A DNA stretch of 26,271 nucleotides from Mageeibacillus sp. UBA5747 (GCA_002419145.1 DIFN01000010.1:20727-46997), one strand, 5' to 3'. Shown: positions 1-8,502, counted from the stretch's first letter. A program made the numbers and translations. Notes: generated by a model from the letters alone, not told the origin.

Positions 1-42
1 ATCTGCTTCCGCAACATCAGCCGTTACCTGAAACTGGCCTGA
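1..42 (+). CDS. Possible 3' end of an upstream gene
   Basis: The first frame is open from the window edge for 13 codons and ends in TGA at 40-42, with a basic/hydrophobic tail (RNISRYLKLA). This could be the C-terminus of a plus-strand gene upstream. It is too short to identify, and chance openness cannot be excluded. Confidence 0.2.
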   Translation: MCFRNISRYLKLA

Positions 43-118
43 GTGGATGACTGAATTGATTGCGCCACTGTCTGCTTGAAGGCAGGGCAGAAAAGCTAAA
101 AAACGCGCGCTTGCTTCC

Positions 119-147
119 TTGCAAATCTTGCTCGATTTGCTTAGAAT
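119..147 (+). promoter_or_regulatory. Promoter of the first AraC regulator
   Basis: A -35 box TTGCAA (119-124) and a -10 box TAGAAT (142-147) are separated by 17 bases, a good sigma-A arrangement. Transcription would start near 154, about 60 bases before the chosen ATG at 217. The 17-base spacer is almost filled by one half of a palindrome described separately. Confidence 0.6.
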
Positions 148-189
148 TCAATGTGTGGCTGATTGGAGCGCGCAAATCGGAAGATTTGG
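121..189. promoter_or_regulatory. Two tandem CAAATC/GATTTG inverted repeats, candidate operators
   Basis: GCAAATC (121-127) and GATTTGC (134-140) form a perfect 7-base inverted repeat with a 6-base centre, between and overlapping the promoter boxes. A second copy with a 4-base centre, GCAAATC (172-178) and GATTTGG (183-189), lies in the transcribed leader 51 bases downstream. Two matching half-site pairs around a promoter suggest binding sites for a regulator. Autoregulation is an inference. I see no U-run that would make either a terminator. Confidence 0.45.
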
Positions 190-216
190 CAGCAGGACGA
201 GAGAGCAGGTAGTCCG

Positions 217-1095
217 ATGAAAAATGGCCGGCAGCGATTCCAGACCCGTCAGCATATGATGGCCAGTGACTATGAGATCTATCATTATTTTGACCGGGGC
301 ATGACCAGCATCCATTTGCATCACCATGATTTTTTTGAGGTCTATTTCCTGATCGAGGGCCGTGTCACCTCCCAGATCGAAGGCCGCAACTACGATCTCA
401 AGCCCGGGGATATCGTCCTGATGAACACCAGTGAGTTGCACCAGACGATTATCCATGACCTCGACAAACCCTACGAGCGGATCATTCTCTGGCTCAATCG
501 AAATTACCTCAAGGAACTGTCGACGGAGCAGAGCGATCTAGCCCTGTGCTTTGAGGGCCCCATGCACCGCAATGTCATTCGGACGGATGTCGATCAGCAA
601 CAGCATTTTCGCGGCTTGCTCAACAAGCTGCTCGCCTTGAAAAACTATTCCGGATTTGGCCAGGACCTGTACCCCAGGACTTACTTGCTGGAGATTCTGC
701 TTTTTCTGAATGAAGAAATCACCATGGTCAAACAGAGGCCCAAGATCGAAGTGCACAAGGATCGACTGATCGACGCCGTGATTGAACACATTGGTGAACA
801 CATCGAAGAAGAAATCAAAATCGACGACCTGACCGAGATCTTCTTTCTCAGCAAATTTCATTTGTGCCGTGAGTTCAAGAACCAGACCGGGACCACCCTG
901 CACCGGTACATCATCCAGAAAAAGCTGATCCGGGCCAAGGATTTGATTCTGAAAAACATTCCAATCACAGAGGTGTACCAGAAGGCTGGATTTGGTGATT
1001 ACTCCAATTTCTTTCGGGCTTTCCGGAATGAGTACAACATGACGCCGCGTCAGTACTATGATTATGTTGCCCATGGTGTGGCTGAGGACGTCTGA
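217..1095 (+). CDS. AraC family transcriptional regulator
   Basis: This is a cytoplasmic DNA-binding regulator of about 292 residues. The N-terminal third is a cupin-type sensing domain, with a His-rich start (HLHHHDFFEVYFLIEG) and a PGDIVLMN turn typical of AraC ligand pockets. The last 100 residues carry the paired helix-turn-helix, including LSKFHLCREFKNQTG and the signature GFGDYSNFFRAFRNEYNMTPRQY. I chose ATG 217 because AGCAGG lies 8 bases before it; an in-frame TTG at 163 would add 18 residues but has no ribosome binding site. It sits directly upstream of the uronate operon in the same direction but is separated from it by a terminator. It is therefore a plausible local activator responding to a hexuronate or similar sugar acid. 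The ligand is unknown. Confidence 0.9.
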   Translation: MKNGRQRFQTRQHMMASDYEIYHYFDRGMTSIHLHHHDFFEVYFLIEGRVTSQIEGRNYDLKPGDIVLMNTSELHQTIIHDLDKPYERIILWLNRNYLKELSTEQSDLALCFEGPMHRNVIRTDVDQQQHFRGLLNKLLALKNYSGFGQDLYPRTYLLEILLFLNEEITMVKQRPKIEVHKDRLIDAVIEHIGEHIEEEIKIDDLTEIFFLSKFHLCREFKNQTGTTLHRYIIQKKLIRAKDLILKNIPITEVYQKAGFGDYSNFFRAFRNEYNMTPRQYYDYVAHGVAEDV

Positions 1096-1135
1096 ACCCT
1101 GGCAGGCACAAAAGGCCAAAAATTCAAACAGTAAA

Positions 1136-1166
1136 CCAGCCTTTCACATGGAGGCTGGTTTTTTCT
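1136..1166 (+). terminator. Rho-independent terminator after the AraC gene
   Basis: CCAGCCT (1136-1142) pairs with AGGCTGG (1152-1158) across a 9-base loop, followed at once by TTTTTTCTT. It ends the regulator transcript 40 bases after its stop codon and separates it from uxuB. Confidence 0.85.
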
Positions 1167-1245
1167 TACAATTTCGATCCGGATAAATAGCAATTATTAC
1201 CACCCCCTGAGCAAGAAACACACAGCTCTGGCGCAGGGTAAAACC

Positions 1246-1251
1246 TATAAT
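1246..1251 (+). promoter_or_regulatory. Probable -10 box of the uxuBA-kdgAK operon
   Basis: A perfect TATAAT lies in the 160-base gap between the AraC terminator and uxuB. No good -35 hexamer is found 16-18 bases upstream (about 1222-1229 reads ACAGCTCT). A strong -10 with a missing -35 fits a promoter that needs an activator, and the AraC protein encoded upstream is the obvious candidate; that link is inferred. Confidence 0.45.
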
Positions 1252-1326
1252 AAACACAAAGAGCGTCGGGTCCGGTTGACTCAAAGTGTTCCGTGACCAT
1301 CATGAAGCATGAAGTGAGGTTAGAGC

Positions 1327-2928
1327 ATGAAGCTGAATTTGCAGGAACTCAAAAACCGGGATCGCTGGCTAGCCAAAGGTTACCAGCTGCCCCAATTCGA
1401 TATTGAGGCGGTACGCGCCCGGACCGTGGCAGAACCAATGTGGCTCCACTTCGGCGCGGGAAATATTTTCCGTGCTTTCCCGGCCACCGTACACCAGAAA
1501 TTGTTGAACCAGGGTCTGTGCGATCGCGGCATCATCGTGGGCGAAACATTTGATGAAGAGATCCTCGACAAAGCGTACACGCCATTTGACAATCTGAGTG
1601 TGACGGTTTCGCTCAATTCCGACGGCTCCTTGGAAAAGGAAGTGATCGCCAGTGTCGTTCATACCATCAAGCCAAGCACGGACATGGATGAAATGGTCCG
1701 GATCTTCCGGGCGCCTTCGTTGCAGATGGTCAGTTTCACCATCACTGAAAAAGGATATTCGGTCAAGGGTGCTGATGGTTCCTTTCTCAAATGGATTGCA
1801 GCAGATTTTGATGCCCTGCCGGAAAAGCGTCCCTCCAGCCTGGTCAGCCTCCTGACTTACCTGATGTATCAGCGTTTTCTGGCCGGACAGCTACCAGTTG
1901 CCCTGGTCAGCCTGGATAACTGCTCGCACAACGGCACCATGCTCTACGATGCCGTCATGACGTTTGTCACCGAATGGCAGAACCGCGGCCTGGTCGAGCT
2001 GGGCTTTGCCAGCTACCTGAACAATCCGGAAAAAGTCTCCTTCAATTGGAGCATGATCGACAAAATCACACCCCGACCCTCGGATGTTGTGAAAAAGACG
2101 CTCGAAGCAGATGGCTTTGAAGACACAGATTTGATCATTACCGCCAAGAACACCTTCACGGCAGCTTTTGTCAATGCTGAGCCGACCCAGTACCTGGTCA
2201 TCGAAGACTGGTTCCCCAACGGTCGACCAGCTCTGGAAAAAGGTGGTGTCCTGTTTACTGACCGAGAGACAGTCGACAAGATCGAGACCATGAAAGTCAC
2301 CACCTGCCTCAACCCACTGCATACGATCATGGCTATCTATGGCTGTCTGCTGAAACTGCCGACCATCGCTGCTATCGCGGCCGACCCGCAGCTGAAAGCC
2401 TTCATTGAAAAAGTCGGTTATGATGAGAGCATGCCAGTTGTGGTCGATCCAGGCGTCATCAAGCCGATGGATTTCATCCGCACCGTCATCGAAGTCCGTT
2501 TCCCGAACCCTTACCTGCCGGATGCTCCGCAACGCATCGCCACGGACACGTCGCAAAAAATCCCGGTCCGCTTCGGCCAGACTCTGAAAGCATACATCAA
2601 GCGTGGCCGCGGAGAAGAGAAGAATCTCACGTACATCCCATTGTTCTTTGCTGGCTGGCTGCGCTATTTACTCGCGGTCGATGACCAGGGCCAGGCTATG
2701 CAGCTCTCCCCCGACCCGATGCTCGAAGAACTCCAAGTCAAGCTGTCAGGCATCCAGCTCGGCAGCACAGGCCCCTTCGCAGAAACCCTGCTACCTATTC
2801 TGGCCAATGAACGCATCTTTGGGGTCGATCTGGTCGCCCATGGGATAGCCCCGCTGGTCATCCACTACTTCAACGAACTGGTTGCCGGCCCTGGCGCTGT
2901 TCGTGCCACCCTGGTCAAATATTTGTAA
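1327..2928 (+). CDS. uxuB: Fructuronate reductase (D-mannonate oxidoreductase)
   Basis: This cytoplasmic enzyme interconverts D-fructuronate and D-mannonate with NADH. It belongs to the mannitol dehydrogenase (polyol-specific long-chain dehydrogenase) family. The nucleotide-binding segment LHFGAGNIFR is at residues 40-49. The segment KVTTCLNPLH (K323, N329, H332) matches the family's catalytic Lys/Asn/His cluster, although the Lys-Asn spacing is one residue longer than in classical mannitol dehydrogenase. At 533 residues it is the long form seen in Thermotoga and many Firmicutes rather than the shorter enterobacterial form. It is the first gene of a four-gene operon with uxuA 30 bases downstream, which favours fructuronate over mannitol as substrate. 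Some relatives reduce tagaturonate, and this cannot be excluded here. GAGGT precedes the ATG. Confidence 0.88.
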   Translation: MKLNLQELKNRDRWLAKGYQLPQFDIEAVRARTVAEPMWLHFGAGNIFRAFPATVHQKLLNQGLCDRGIIVGETFDEEILDKAYTPFDNLSVTVSLNSDGSLEKEVIASVVHTIKPSTDMDEMVRIFRAPSLQMVSFTITEKGYSVKGADGSFLKWIAADFDALPEKRPSSLVSLLTYLMYQRFLAGQLPVALVSLDNCSHNGTMLYDAVMTFVTEWQNRGLVELGFASYLNNPEKVSFNWSMIDKITPRPSDVVKKTLEADGFEDTDLIITAKNTFTAAFVNAEPTQYLVIEDWFPNGRPALEKGGVLFTDRETVDKIETMKVTTCLNPLHTIMAIYGCLLKLPTIAAIAADPQLKAFIEKVGYDESMPVVVDPGVIKPMDFIRTVIEVRFPNPYLPDAPQRIATDTSQKIPVRFGQTLKAYIKRGRGEEKNLTYIPLFFAGWLRYLLAVDDQGQAMQLSPDPMLEELQVKLSGIQLGSTGPFAETLLPILANERIFGVDLVAHGIAPLVIHYFNELVAGPGAVRATLVKYL

Positions 2929-2958
2929 CTCAATAAATTCTTGAAAGAGGTACGCTCC

Positions 2959-3999
2959 ATGAAATTGTCATTCCGTTGGTATGGGCCCCAAGATCCGGTT
3001 TCACTCCATTACATTCGCCAGATCCCGTCGATGCATTCGATTGTCACAGCGGTCTATGATGTTCCAGTCGGTGAAGTCTGGAGTCATGAAAGCATCGCTG
3101 CTCTGAAGCAACAGATCGAAGATCATGGCCTGCACTTTGACGTCATCGAAAGTGTGCCAGTCCACGAGGACATCAAGCTGGGTCTGCCCACGCGCGATCA
3201 GTACATTGCTAATTACTGCGAAAACATCCGCCGCCTCAGTCAGGCCGGGATCAAGGTCATCTGCTACAATTTCATGCCCGTCTTTGACTGGACCCGAACC
3301 CAGCTCGACAAACGTCTGCCTGACGGTTCCACGGCCCTGGTTTACTATGTGGATGACTTGAAGAAGATGGATCCGCTCACTGGCGAACTCTCCCTGCCCG
3401 GCTGGGACAGCTCATACAAGAAAGAAGATCTCCAGCGTCTCTTCGACCTTTACAAAGAGGTTGATGAGGAAAAACTCTGGGAAAACCTGGCTTATTTCCT
3501 CAAGGCCATCATCCCTGTGGCCGAAGAAGCTGGCGTCAAGATGGCCATCCACCCGGACGACCCACCATATCCAATTTTCGGCCTGCCTCGCATCATCACC
3601 CGCGAAGAGAATCTCGACCGTTTTCTCAAACTGATTGATCGTCCTGCCAACGGCCTGACCCTGTGCACGGGATCCCTGGGCAGCGGCAGTTTCAATGATG
3701 TCCCGCGTCTGGTCGAAAAATATGCCGCCATGGGCCGGATTCACTTCATGCACGTGCGCAATGTCAAGTTGCTCGATGACGGTGGATTCGAAGAATCTGC
3801 CCATCTGTCTTCCTATGGATCACTGGATATGGTGGCTATCATGAAGGCTCTGCATAAGCATGGCTTCGACGGCTATTTGCGTCCAGACCACGGCCGCATG
3901 ATCTGGGGCGAAACTGGAAAACCGGGTTATGGCCTGTATGACCGTGCCCTCGGTGCATCGTACTTGACCGGTATCTGGGAAACGTTGTCCAAAATCTGA
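2959..3999 (+). CDS. uxuA: Mannonate dehydratase
   Basis: UxuA removes water from D-mannonate to give 2-keto-3-deoxy-D-gluconate (KDG), using a divalent metal in a TIM barrel. The 346-residue protein shows family hallmarks: an FRWYG start, AIHPDDPP at about 196-203, LTLCTGSLGSG, HVRNVK, and the C-terminal RPDHGRMIWGE and PGYGLYDRALGASYL segments. The ATG at 2959 is preceded by AAAGAGG at 2943-2949. An in-frame TTG at 2941 would add six residues but would swallow this ribosome binding site. The length fits the Gram-positive type, shorter than the roughly 394 residues of the E. coli protein. It takes the UxuB product and hands KDG to KdgK. Confidence 0.95.
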   Translation: MKLSFRWYGPQDPVSLHYIRQIPSMHSIVTAVYDVPVGEVWSHESIAALKQQIEDHGLHFDVIESVPVHEDIKLGLPTRDQYIANYCENIRRLSQAGIKVICYNFMPVFDWTRTQLDKRLPDGSTALVYYVDDLKKMDPLTGELSLPGWDSSYKKEDLQRLFDLYKEVDEEKLWENLAYFLKAIIPVAEEAGVKMAIHPDDPPYPIFGLPRIITREENLDRFLKLIDRPANGLTLCTGSLGSGSFNDVPRLVEKYAAMGRIHFMHVRNVKLLDDGGFEESAHLSSYGSLDMVAIMKALHKHGFDGYLRPDHGRMIWGETGKPGYGLYDRALGASYLTGIWETLSKI

Positions 4000-4031
4000 T
4001 CGCTTGAAAAGGATCATGAGGAGATAGTAAA

Positions 4032-4682
4032 ATGGACCCTGTTACACAAAGAGTCGCTTCCATCGGCATCCTGCCCGTGATCAAGCTGGATCGTCCTGAC
4101 ACGGACGCTGCTCCCCTGGCCCAGGCCTTGGTTGCCGGAGGTGTCCCCGCAGCTGAAATCACCTTCCGGGCCGAAGGCGCGGACCGTGCGATCCGGATCA
4201 TGCGTGAACAATTCCCGGAGATGCTGGTCGGTGCTGGCACCGTCCTTACGGTCGAGCAGGTGGAAAAAGCTCACGCTGCTGGCGCCCAGTTCATTGTGTC
4301 GCCCGGCCTGAATCCCAAAACCGTGGCCGCCTGCCAGAAACTGGGCCTGACCATTTTCCCAGGCTGCATCACTCCGACTGAAATCGAAGAAGCCCTCAAT
4401 CTCGGTCTTTCGACAGTCAAGTTTTTTCCGGCTGAGCAATCCGGAGGACTGGCCCGGATCAAGGCCATGAGCGCGCCTTTCAACATGGTCAAATTCATGC
4501 CCACCGGCGGCATCAACCTGCAGAACCTGGCCAGCTATGCCAGTCAGGCTTGCATCGTGGCCTGTGGCGGCTCCTACATGGTCACAGACGAACTGATCAA
4601 CAACCAGCAGTGGGGCAAGATCAGCGACCTGTGCCGCCAATCTGTCACTATCATCCAACAGGCAAGAGGTGAAAGCAAATGA
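4032..4682 (+). CDS. kdgA: KDPG/KHG aldolase
   Basis: This class I aldolase splits 2-keto-3-deoxy-6-phosphogluconate into pyruvate and glyceraldehyde-3-phosphate and often also acts on 4-hydroxy-2-oxoglutarate. It is 216 residues long, the usual size. The Schiff-base lysine is K130 in STVKFFPAE and the general base is E42 in AAEITFR, equivalent to K133 and E45 of E. coli Eda. MPTGGI marks the phosphate-binding end of the barrel. GAGGAG precedes the ATG. Its last codons overlap the start of the kinase gene by four bases (ATGA), so the two are probably translationally coupled. Eda would be an equally valid name. Confidence 0.95.
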   Translation: MDPVTQRVASIGILPVIKLDRPDTDAAPLAQALVAGGVPAAEITFRAEGADRAIRIMREQFPEMLVGAGTVLTVEQVEKAHAAGAQFIVSPGLNPKTVAACQKLGLTIFPGCITPTEIEEALNLGLSTVKFFPAEQSGGLARIKAMSAPFNMVKFMPTGGINLQNLASYASQACIVACGGSYMVTDELINNQQWGKISDLCRQSVTIIQQARGESK

Positions 4683-5704
4683 GCAAGCGTGTTGTCACGT
4701 TCGGTGAATTGATGCTCCGTCTGGCTCCCCCTGGATATGAACGGTTTGCCCAGGCCAGCACCTTTGGTGCGACCTTTGGCGGTGGCGAAGCCAATGTGGC
4801 CGTGTCCCTGGCTAATTTCGGCCTGGAAGCTGATTTTGTCAGCAAGCTGCCAAAACACGAAATCGGCCAGGCTGCCGTCAATTCCCTGCGCCGCTATGGG
4901 GTCGGGACCCAGCACATCGTCCGCGGCGGTAACCGGGTTGGCATTTATTTCCTGGAAAAAGGTGCTTCCCAGCGTCCTTCCAAGGTCATCTACGATCGCG
5001 CCCATTCCGCCATCGCCGAAGCAGAGGTTTCGGAGTTCGACTGGGACGCCATCCTGGCAGGAGCAGACTGGTTCCATTTCACCGGCATCACCCCGGCACT
5101 GGGTGAGAAAGCCGCGGCTCTGACACTGGCTGCCGTTCAGGCTGCCCGTCGTCTGGGAGTCACGGTCTCCTGTGACCTCAACTACCGCAAAAATCTGTGG
5201 AGCAAAGACCAGGCCCGCACCGTCATGACGGGCCTCGCGCCCTACATCGATGTCTGCATCGCCAACGAAGAAGACTCCGCCGATGTTTTTGGTATCCGGG
5301 CTGCAGCAACCGATATCACAGGTGGACACCTGAGCCATGAGGGCTACCGCGACGTCGCCCGCCAGCTGGCTGAAACCTTGGGCTTCAAAAAGGTGGCCAT
5401 TACACTGCGTGGCTCGATCTCGGCCAATGACAACAACTGGGCAGCCCTGCTCTATGACGGCCAGGATTATTGCTTCTCCAAGAATTACCTGGTTCACATC
5501 GTTGACCGTGTCGGTGGCGGTGACAGCTTCGGTGGCGGTCTGATCTATGCGCTGCTGAATGACTACAATTCCCAAGACAGCATCGAATTCGCCGTTGCAG
5601 CTTCCTGTCTCAAACACGCCATCGAGGGCGATTTCAACCTGGTCAGCGTCGATGAAGTGGAAAAGCTCGCCCAGGGCGACGCTTCAGGCCGCGTCCAGCG
5701 CTAA
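4679..5704 (+). CDS. kdgK: 2-keto-3-deoxygluconate kinase, PfkB family
   Basis: The enzyme phosphorylates KDG to KDPG, the substrate of the aldolase encoded just before it. The 341-residue protein has the PfkB plan: a GGGEANVAVSLANFG substrate-side segment near the N-terminus, and the second PfkB signature DRVGGGDSFGGGL with the likely catalytic base D282. Neighbouring UxuA and KdgA make KDG the expected sugar rather than fructose or ribose. Its start overlaps the kdgA stop in ATGA. The gene ends 47 bases before a strong terminator and is the last gene of the operon. Confidence 0.92.
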   Translation: MSKRVVTFGELMLRLAPPGYERFAQASTFGATFGGGEANVAVSLANFGLEADFVSKLPKHEIGQAAVNSLRRYGVGTQHIVRGGNRVGIYFLEKGASQRPSKVIYDRAHSAIAEAEVSEFDWDAILAGADWFHFTGITPALGEKAAALTLAAVQAARRLGVTVSCDLNYRKNLWSKDQARTVMTGLAPYIDVCIANEEDSADVFGIRAAATDITGGHLSHEGYRDVARQLAETLGFKKVAITLRGSISANDNNWAALLYDGQDYCFSKNYLVHIVDRVGGGDSFGGGLIYALLNDYNSQDSIEFAVAASCLKHAIEGDFNLVSVDEVEKLAQGDASGRVQR

Positions 5705-5751
5705 TTGCCTGTTTCTCAGTAGTACCCACTCCATACCATCCTCCATATCCT

Positions 5752-5801
5752 CCCCCATAAAAAAAGTCCGGGTTTGCATCCCCCGGACTTTTTTATGGGG
5801 G
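5752..5801. terminator. Long bidirectional terminator after kdgK
   Basis: CCCCCATA7GTCCGGG and CCGGACT6ATGGGGG form a stem of about 20 pairs with one bulged A. The A-run in one arm and T-run in the other give a U-tract in either direction. It separates the plus-strand uronate operon from the convergent HAD gene. Confidence 0.85.
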
Positions 5802-5811
5802 AGAATCATGC

Positions 5812-5848
5812 AAAAAAATCAGGTCAGGACATTGCGCATCCTGACCTG
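5812..5848 (-). terminator. Terminator of the HAD hydrolase gene
   Basis: On the minus strand CAGGTCAGGA and TCCTGACCTG form a perfect 10-pair stem with a 9-base loop, followed by A and seven Ts. It lies 26 bases after the HAD stop codon. Confidence 0.88.
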
Positions 5849-5873
5849 TTCGTGTGCTCGTTTCAGTTCAAAT

Positions 5874-6764
5874 TTAATCCTGTTTCCAGGGGGGTGTGGT
5901 GGGAAGATATTCCATGAACGTTTCAATCAGGTTGGCTTCATAAGCGCCAGCGTAGGATCCATCGAGGAATTTGGCAAAGGCTTCATCGTGGAACTGCTGC
6001 CAGGACTCGTCTTCCTTGCCGGGCAGGATCGGGAAGAAAAGAACGTCGTTGGCTTGGGCGGACTCCAGGTCGCCCAGGGCGTCCCCGATCATGAGGACTT
6101 TGGCCTTCTCATAGCGTCCTGCGATTGCCTGCCGGATCTGGGCGGTCTTGTTGCCGACTTCCTGGCCAGCCAGCGCGCTGAGATGATCAAACAGACCGTG
6201 CTCGGTCCACTCCCCGGTGATGGTATCCTGGGCAGCCGCTGAGATGACCACGACATCCGCCTGGGCCGCGCTTTGGGCCAGGGATTCCCGGACACCGGGG
6301 AAGGGCGGAATGCCATGGACAATTTTGTCAACGGCTTCGTTGACATCGAGGGAATAGGCCAGCGCTTTTTGTAGCAAAGGGTCCTGGGTTTTGGCGATGG
6401 CTTCTTTCAAGGCCGGGTTACCCAGCCGGGTTTCTTCATGGACCCATTGACTTAGGCTCGCCAGGTCGGGAACGGCAAAACCGCGCTTTTTGACTTCAGG
6501 ACGCTCGGCCAGCAGCGCAATGGCTTTCAAGGGCCCGATGAATCGATTGCAGCCGCGGTCAACGGAATACAGGTTGACGAAATCCCAACACTCGCGGGCA
6601 TATTTGGCGACAGCCTGCAGACCGAAATTGTTAATAAAGGCAGGGCAGAAGCATTCCTTGTGCTTAATCTCCATGACATCGAAGACAGTGCCATCACTGT
6701 CGATGCAAACGAGATGGTCGTGTTGCTTTTCAAGTTGACTCAGGGACTTTCCAGAAGGGTTCAT
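5874..6764 (-). CDS. HAD superfamily hydrolase
   Basis: This soluble phosphatase-like protein of 296 residues has all four HAD motifs in order: DSDGT at 22-26 with nucleophile D22 and acid D24, S175 in VVVISAAA, a likely motif III lysine K206 in GNKTAQ, and GDALGD at 227-232 binding Mg2+. The long insert between motifs I and II, about 140 residues, forms a helical cap (type C1) that sets substrate choice. A strong AAAGGAGAT site precedes the ATG. It forms its own transcription unit, with terminators on both sides. Position between a uronate operon and a sugar transporter suggests a sugar or sugar-acid phosphate substrate, but nothing in the sequence proves it. Confidence 0.85.
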   Translation of the reverse strand: MNPSGKSLSQLEKQHDHLVCIDSDGTVFDVMEIKHKECFCPAFINNFGLQAVAKYARECWDFVNLYSVDRGCNRFIGPLKAIALLAERPEVKKRGFAVPDLASLSQWVHEETRLGNPALKEAIAKTQDPLLQKALAYSLDVNEAVDKIVHGIPPFPGVRESLAQSAAQADVVVISAAAQDTITGEWTEHGLFDHLSALAGQEVGNKTAQIRQAIAGRYEKAKVLMIGDALGDLESAQANDVLFFPILPGKEDESWQQFHDEAFAKFLDGSYAGAYEANLIETFMEYLPTTPPWKQD

Positions 6765-6805
6765 GGCGGTATATCTCCTTTGGACCGAATGGGGTTCCTG
6801 CTTTC

Positions 6806-6850
6806 AAAAAATGACACTGGCCTGGCAAATGGAGTAGCCAGGCCAGTGTC
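6806..6850 (-). terminator. Terminator of the GPH transporter gene
   Basis: GACACTGGCCTGGC (6813-6826) and GCCAGGCCAGTGTC (6837-6850) form a perfect 14-pair stem with a 10-base loop. On the minus strand it is followed by ATTTTTT. It lies 46 bases after the transporter stop codon. Confidence 0.9.
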
Positions 6851-6896
6851 TCTATCAGAGGGACATGTCGGAAACAGGTTGAATCATGACTTGACT

Positions 6897-8366
6897 TCAG
6901 GCTTCAACTTTGCCAGCTTCACCAATTTTGCGCAGGTGAATTTCATGCTGGATCTCGTGCATGCGTTCGCCTGTCAGTTCGTAGAACTTCATCGCGATGA
7001 TCGAGGCGATGTGGCCGATCAAAGGCAGGCCGAAGATGACGAAGAGAATGGCCATTTCGAATTTGGAGTTGGTGGCTTTGTTTGGTTCGATCTTGACGTT
7101 GCCGAAGCCGGCCCAGGCGATCGCGGCACCGATGATGAAGGTCGAAGCAGAGGAGATGAGCTTGTCAACGAAGGAGAAGAGGGTGCCCATCATGCCGGGG
7201 ATGAAGCGGCCGGTGCGGTAGGTTTCGTAGTCAGAGCAGTCGGCGATCATCGGAATGACGATGTTGCCAGCGATAGCGCCCATGCCCTGCTGGACTGCAA
7301 AGAGGGACAGGAGAGCGATGACGGCACCGGTGACACCCTGACCGATAACAGCTGGGGTGAAGACAATTAAAGCGACCAGCATGAGGGCTGAGAGCCAGGT
7401 GGTGAGGACGAAGGCCTTTTTGATACCGACTTTGCGGGACCAGGCGACACCAATGGTGGTGATCAGGAAACTGGGGATCATGGCATAGAGGGAGTATGTA
7501 CCGTAGACGGATGCATCGAGAATCAGGTTGGAGAAAAAGTAGATCAGGCCGCCGCGGACCGCGACGCTGGCCAATTTGTCAGTGGAAGCAGCAACGATCA
7601 GCATCTGGAGGGGACGGTTGTTCTTGATGATATCGAGATAGTCGCTGAATTTGACCTTGACAGTGCTCTCACCGAGACCAAAGAATTCGGTGCGGTCTTT
7701 CTGCCAGATACCGATGATGGCCAGGATGGTCAGGGCGAAGGAGAGGGCGGCGAAGATGTAGGAGATGTCCTTGAAGAGCTGGGGATCGATCATGTTTTGA
7801 GCATAGGTGGGGGCCATGACCTTGGTGATCAGGAAGGTCGCACCATTGAACAGGATCAGGTTGAAGATGGCGTCAAACCAGGTGAAGATCGGGCGTTGCG
7901 TGGGATCATTGGTCAGGGCAGCCTGGGCGCCTTTGGTGCAGGCGGTCTGGAAGGTGTAGCCGATGATATGAACGACGTAAAGGGCGGTGGTGACGATGTA
8001 CTTGGTGAGGGTGGCCCATTCACCGGGGATGTGGAAGATGGCAACCATGGTGGTGATGATGATGATGTTGCCGATGAACATGAAGGGACGGAACTTACCG
8101 AAACGGCCGTTGGTCTTGTCGAGCAGATAGCCGATGATCGGGTCGGTGATGCCGTCAAAGAGACGCATCAAAGTGGCGATCAGGCCGACAACAACAGCGG
8201 CGAGGCCGAGGACGTTTTGGGTGAAGAAAGCGTAGTAGCCAAGGAGTAGCATGGCTGTGTTGGTGGCGGTGTTGTTCATGACGAACAGGGCGATTTGCCA
8301 GATCTTGGCCCGGTTGTACTCGATCGCAACCGGATTGGGTGCAGTCTTTGCAGTGGCAGAACTCAT
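6897..8366 (-). CDS. GPH family sugar:cation symporter
   Basis: This is a membrane carrier of 489 residues with about twelve hydrophobic segments, from the glycoside-pentoside-hexuronide (MelB-like) branch of the major facilitator superfamily. The hallmark loop after helix 2 is present: DGITDPIIGYLLDKTNGRFG at about 71-90, in which the two acidic residues normally bind the coupling cation, followed by KFRPF. The start is ATG 8364-8366 behind AAGGAGGG; an upstream frame extension of 35 residues lacks a binding site. GPH members take up melibiose, xylosides or glucuronides, and the uronate operon nearby makes a hexuronide a reasonable guess. The substrate is inferred. The gene is monocistronic and ends in its own terminator. 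Confidence 0.88.
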   Translation of the reverse strand: MSSATAKTAPNPVAIEYNRAKIWQIALFVMNNTATNTAMLLLGYYAFFTQNVLGLAAVVVGLIATLMRLFDGITDPIIGYLLDKTNGRFGKFRPFMFIGNIIIITTMVAIFHIPGEWATLTKYIVTTALYVVHIIGYTFQTACTKGAQAALTNDPTQRPIFTWFDAIFNLILFNGATFLITKVMAPTYAQNMIDPQLFKDISYIFAALSFALTILAIIGIWQKDRTEFFGLGESTVKVKFSDYLDIIKNNRPLQMLIVAASTDKLASVAVRGGLIYFFSNLILDASVYGTYSLYAMIPSFLITTIGVAWSRKVGIKKAFVLTTWLSALMLVALIVFTPAVIGQGVTGAVIALLSLFAVQQGMGAIAGNIVIPMIADCSDYETYRTGRFIPGMMGTLFSFVDKLISSASTFIIGAAIAWAGFGNVKIEPNKATNSKFEMAILFVIFGLPLIGHIASIIAMKFYELTGERMHEIQHEIHLRKIGEAGKVEA

Positions 8367-8451
8367 TGGGGAAACCCTCCTTCGTTTGTTATCACCATAG
8401 TGCCACGAGGGTTCAGGCAAAAAAATGTTGAAATAGACAAGGGACTTGCAA

Positions 8452-8502
8452 AAATTGCTCGAAAGCTTCACGCAAATTCATTATCAGCCAAGCGAGCAAT
8501 TT
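8452..8502. repeat. Inverted repeat in the GPH transporter upstream region
   Basis: AAATTGCTCG (8452-8461) and CGAGCAATTT (8493-8502) are perfect 10-base inverted arms 31 bases apart, 86 bases upstream of the transporter start. Between them the minus strand holds GATAAT, a possible -10. The layout could be a pair of operator half-sites or a leader stem. No convincing -35 box was found. Confidence 0.4.

Noticed and set aside
163..216. N-terminal extension of the first AraC protein from TTG 163
   Set aside because: No ribosome binding site, and the added residues are not family-like; ATG 217 has one.
1891..2556. Long open frame antisense to uxuB
   Set aside because: No family features; a shadow of the well-supported uxuB gene.
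4574..5617. Long open frame antisense to kdgK (347 codons)
   Set aside because: It lies entirely opposite kdgA/kdgK, has no ribosome binding site or recognisable motif, and follows the codon pattern of the opposite gene.
8367..8471. 35-residue N-terminal extension of the GPH transporter
   Set aside because: It would cover the AAGGAGGG site that serves the ATG at 8364-8366, and its sequence is not typical of the family.
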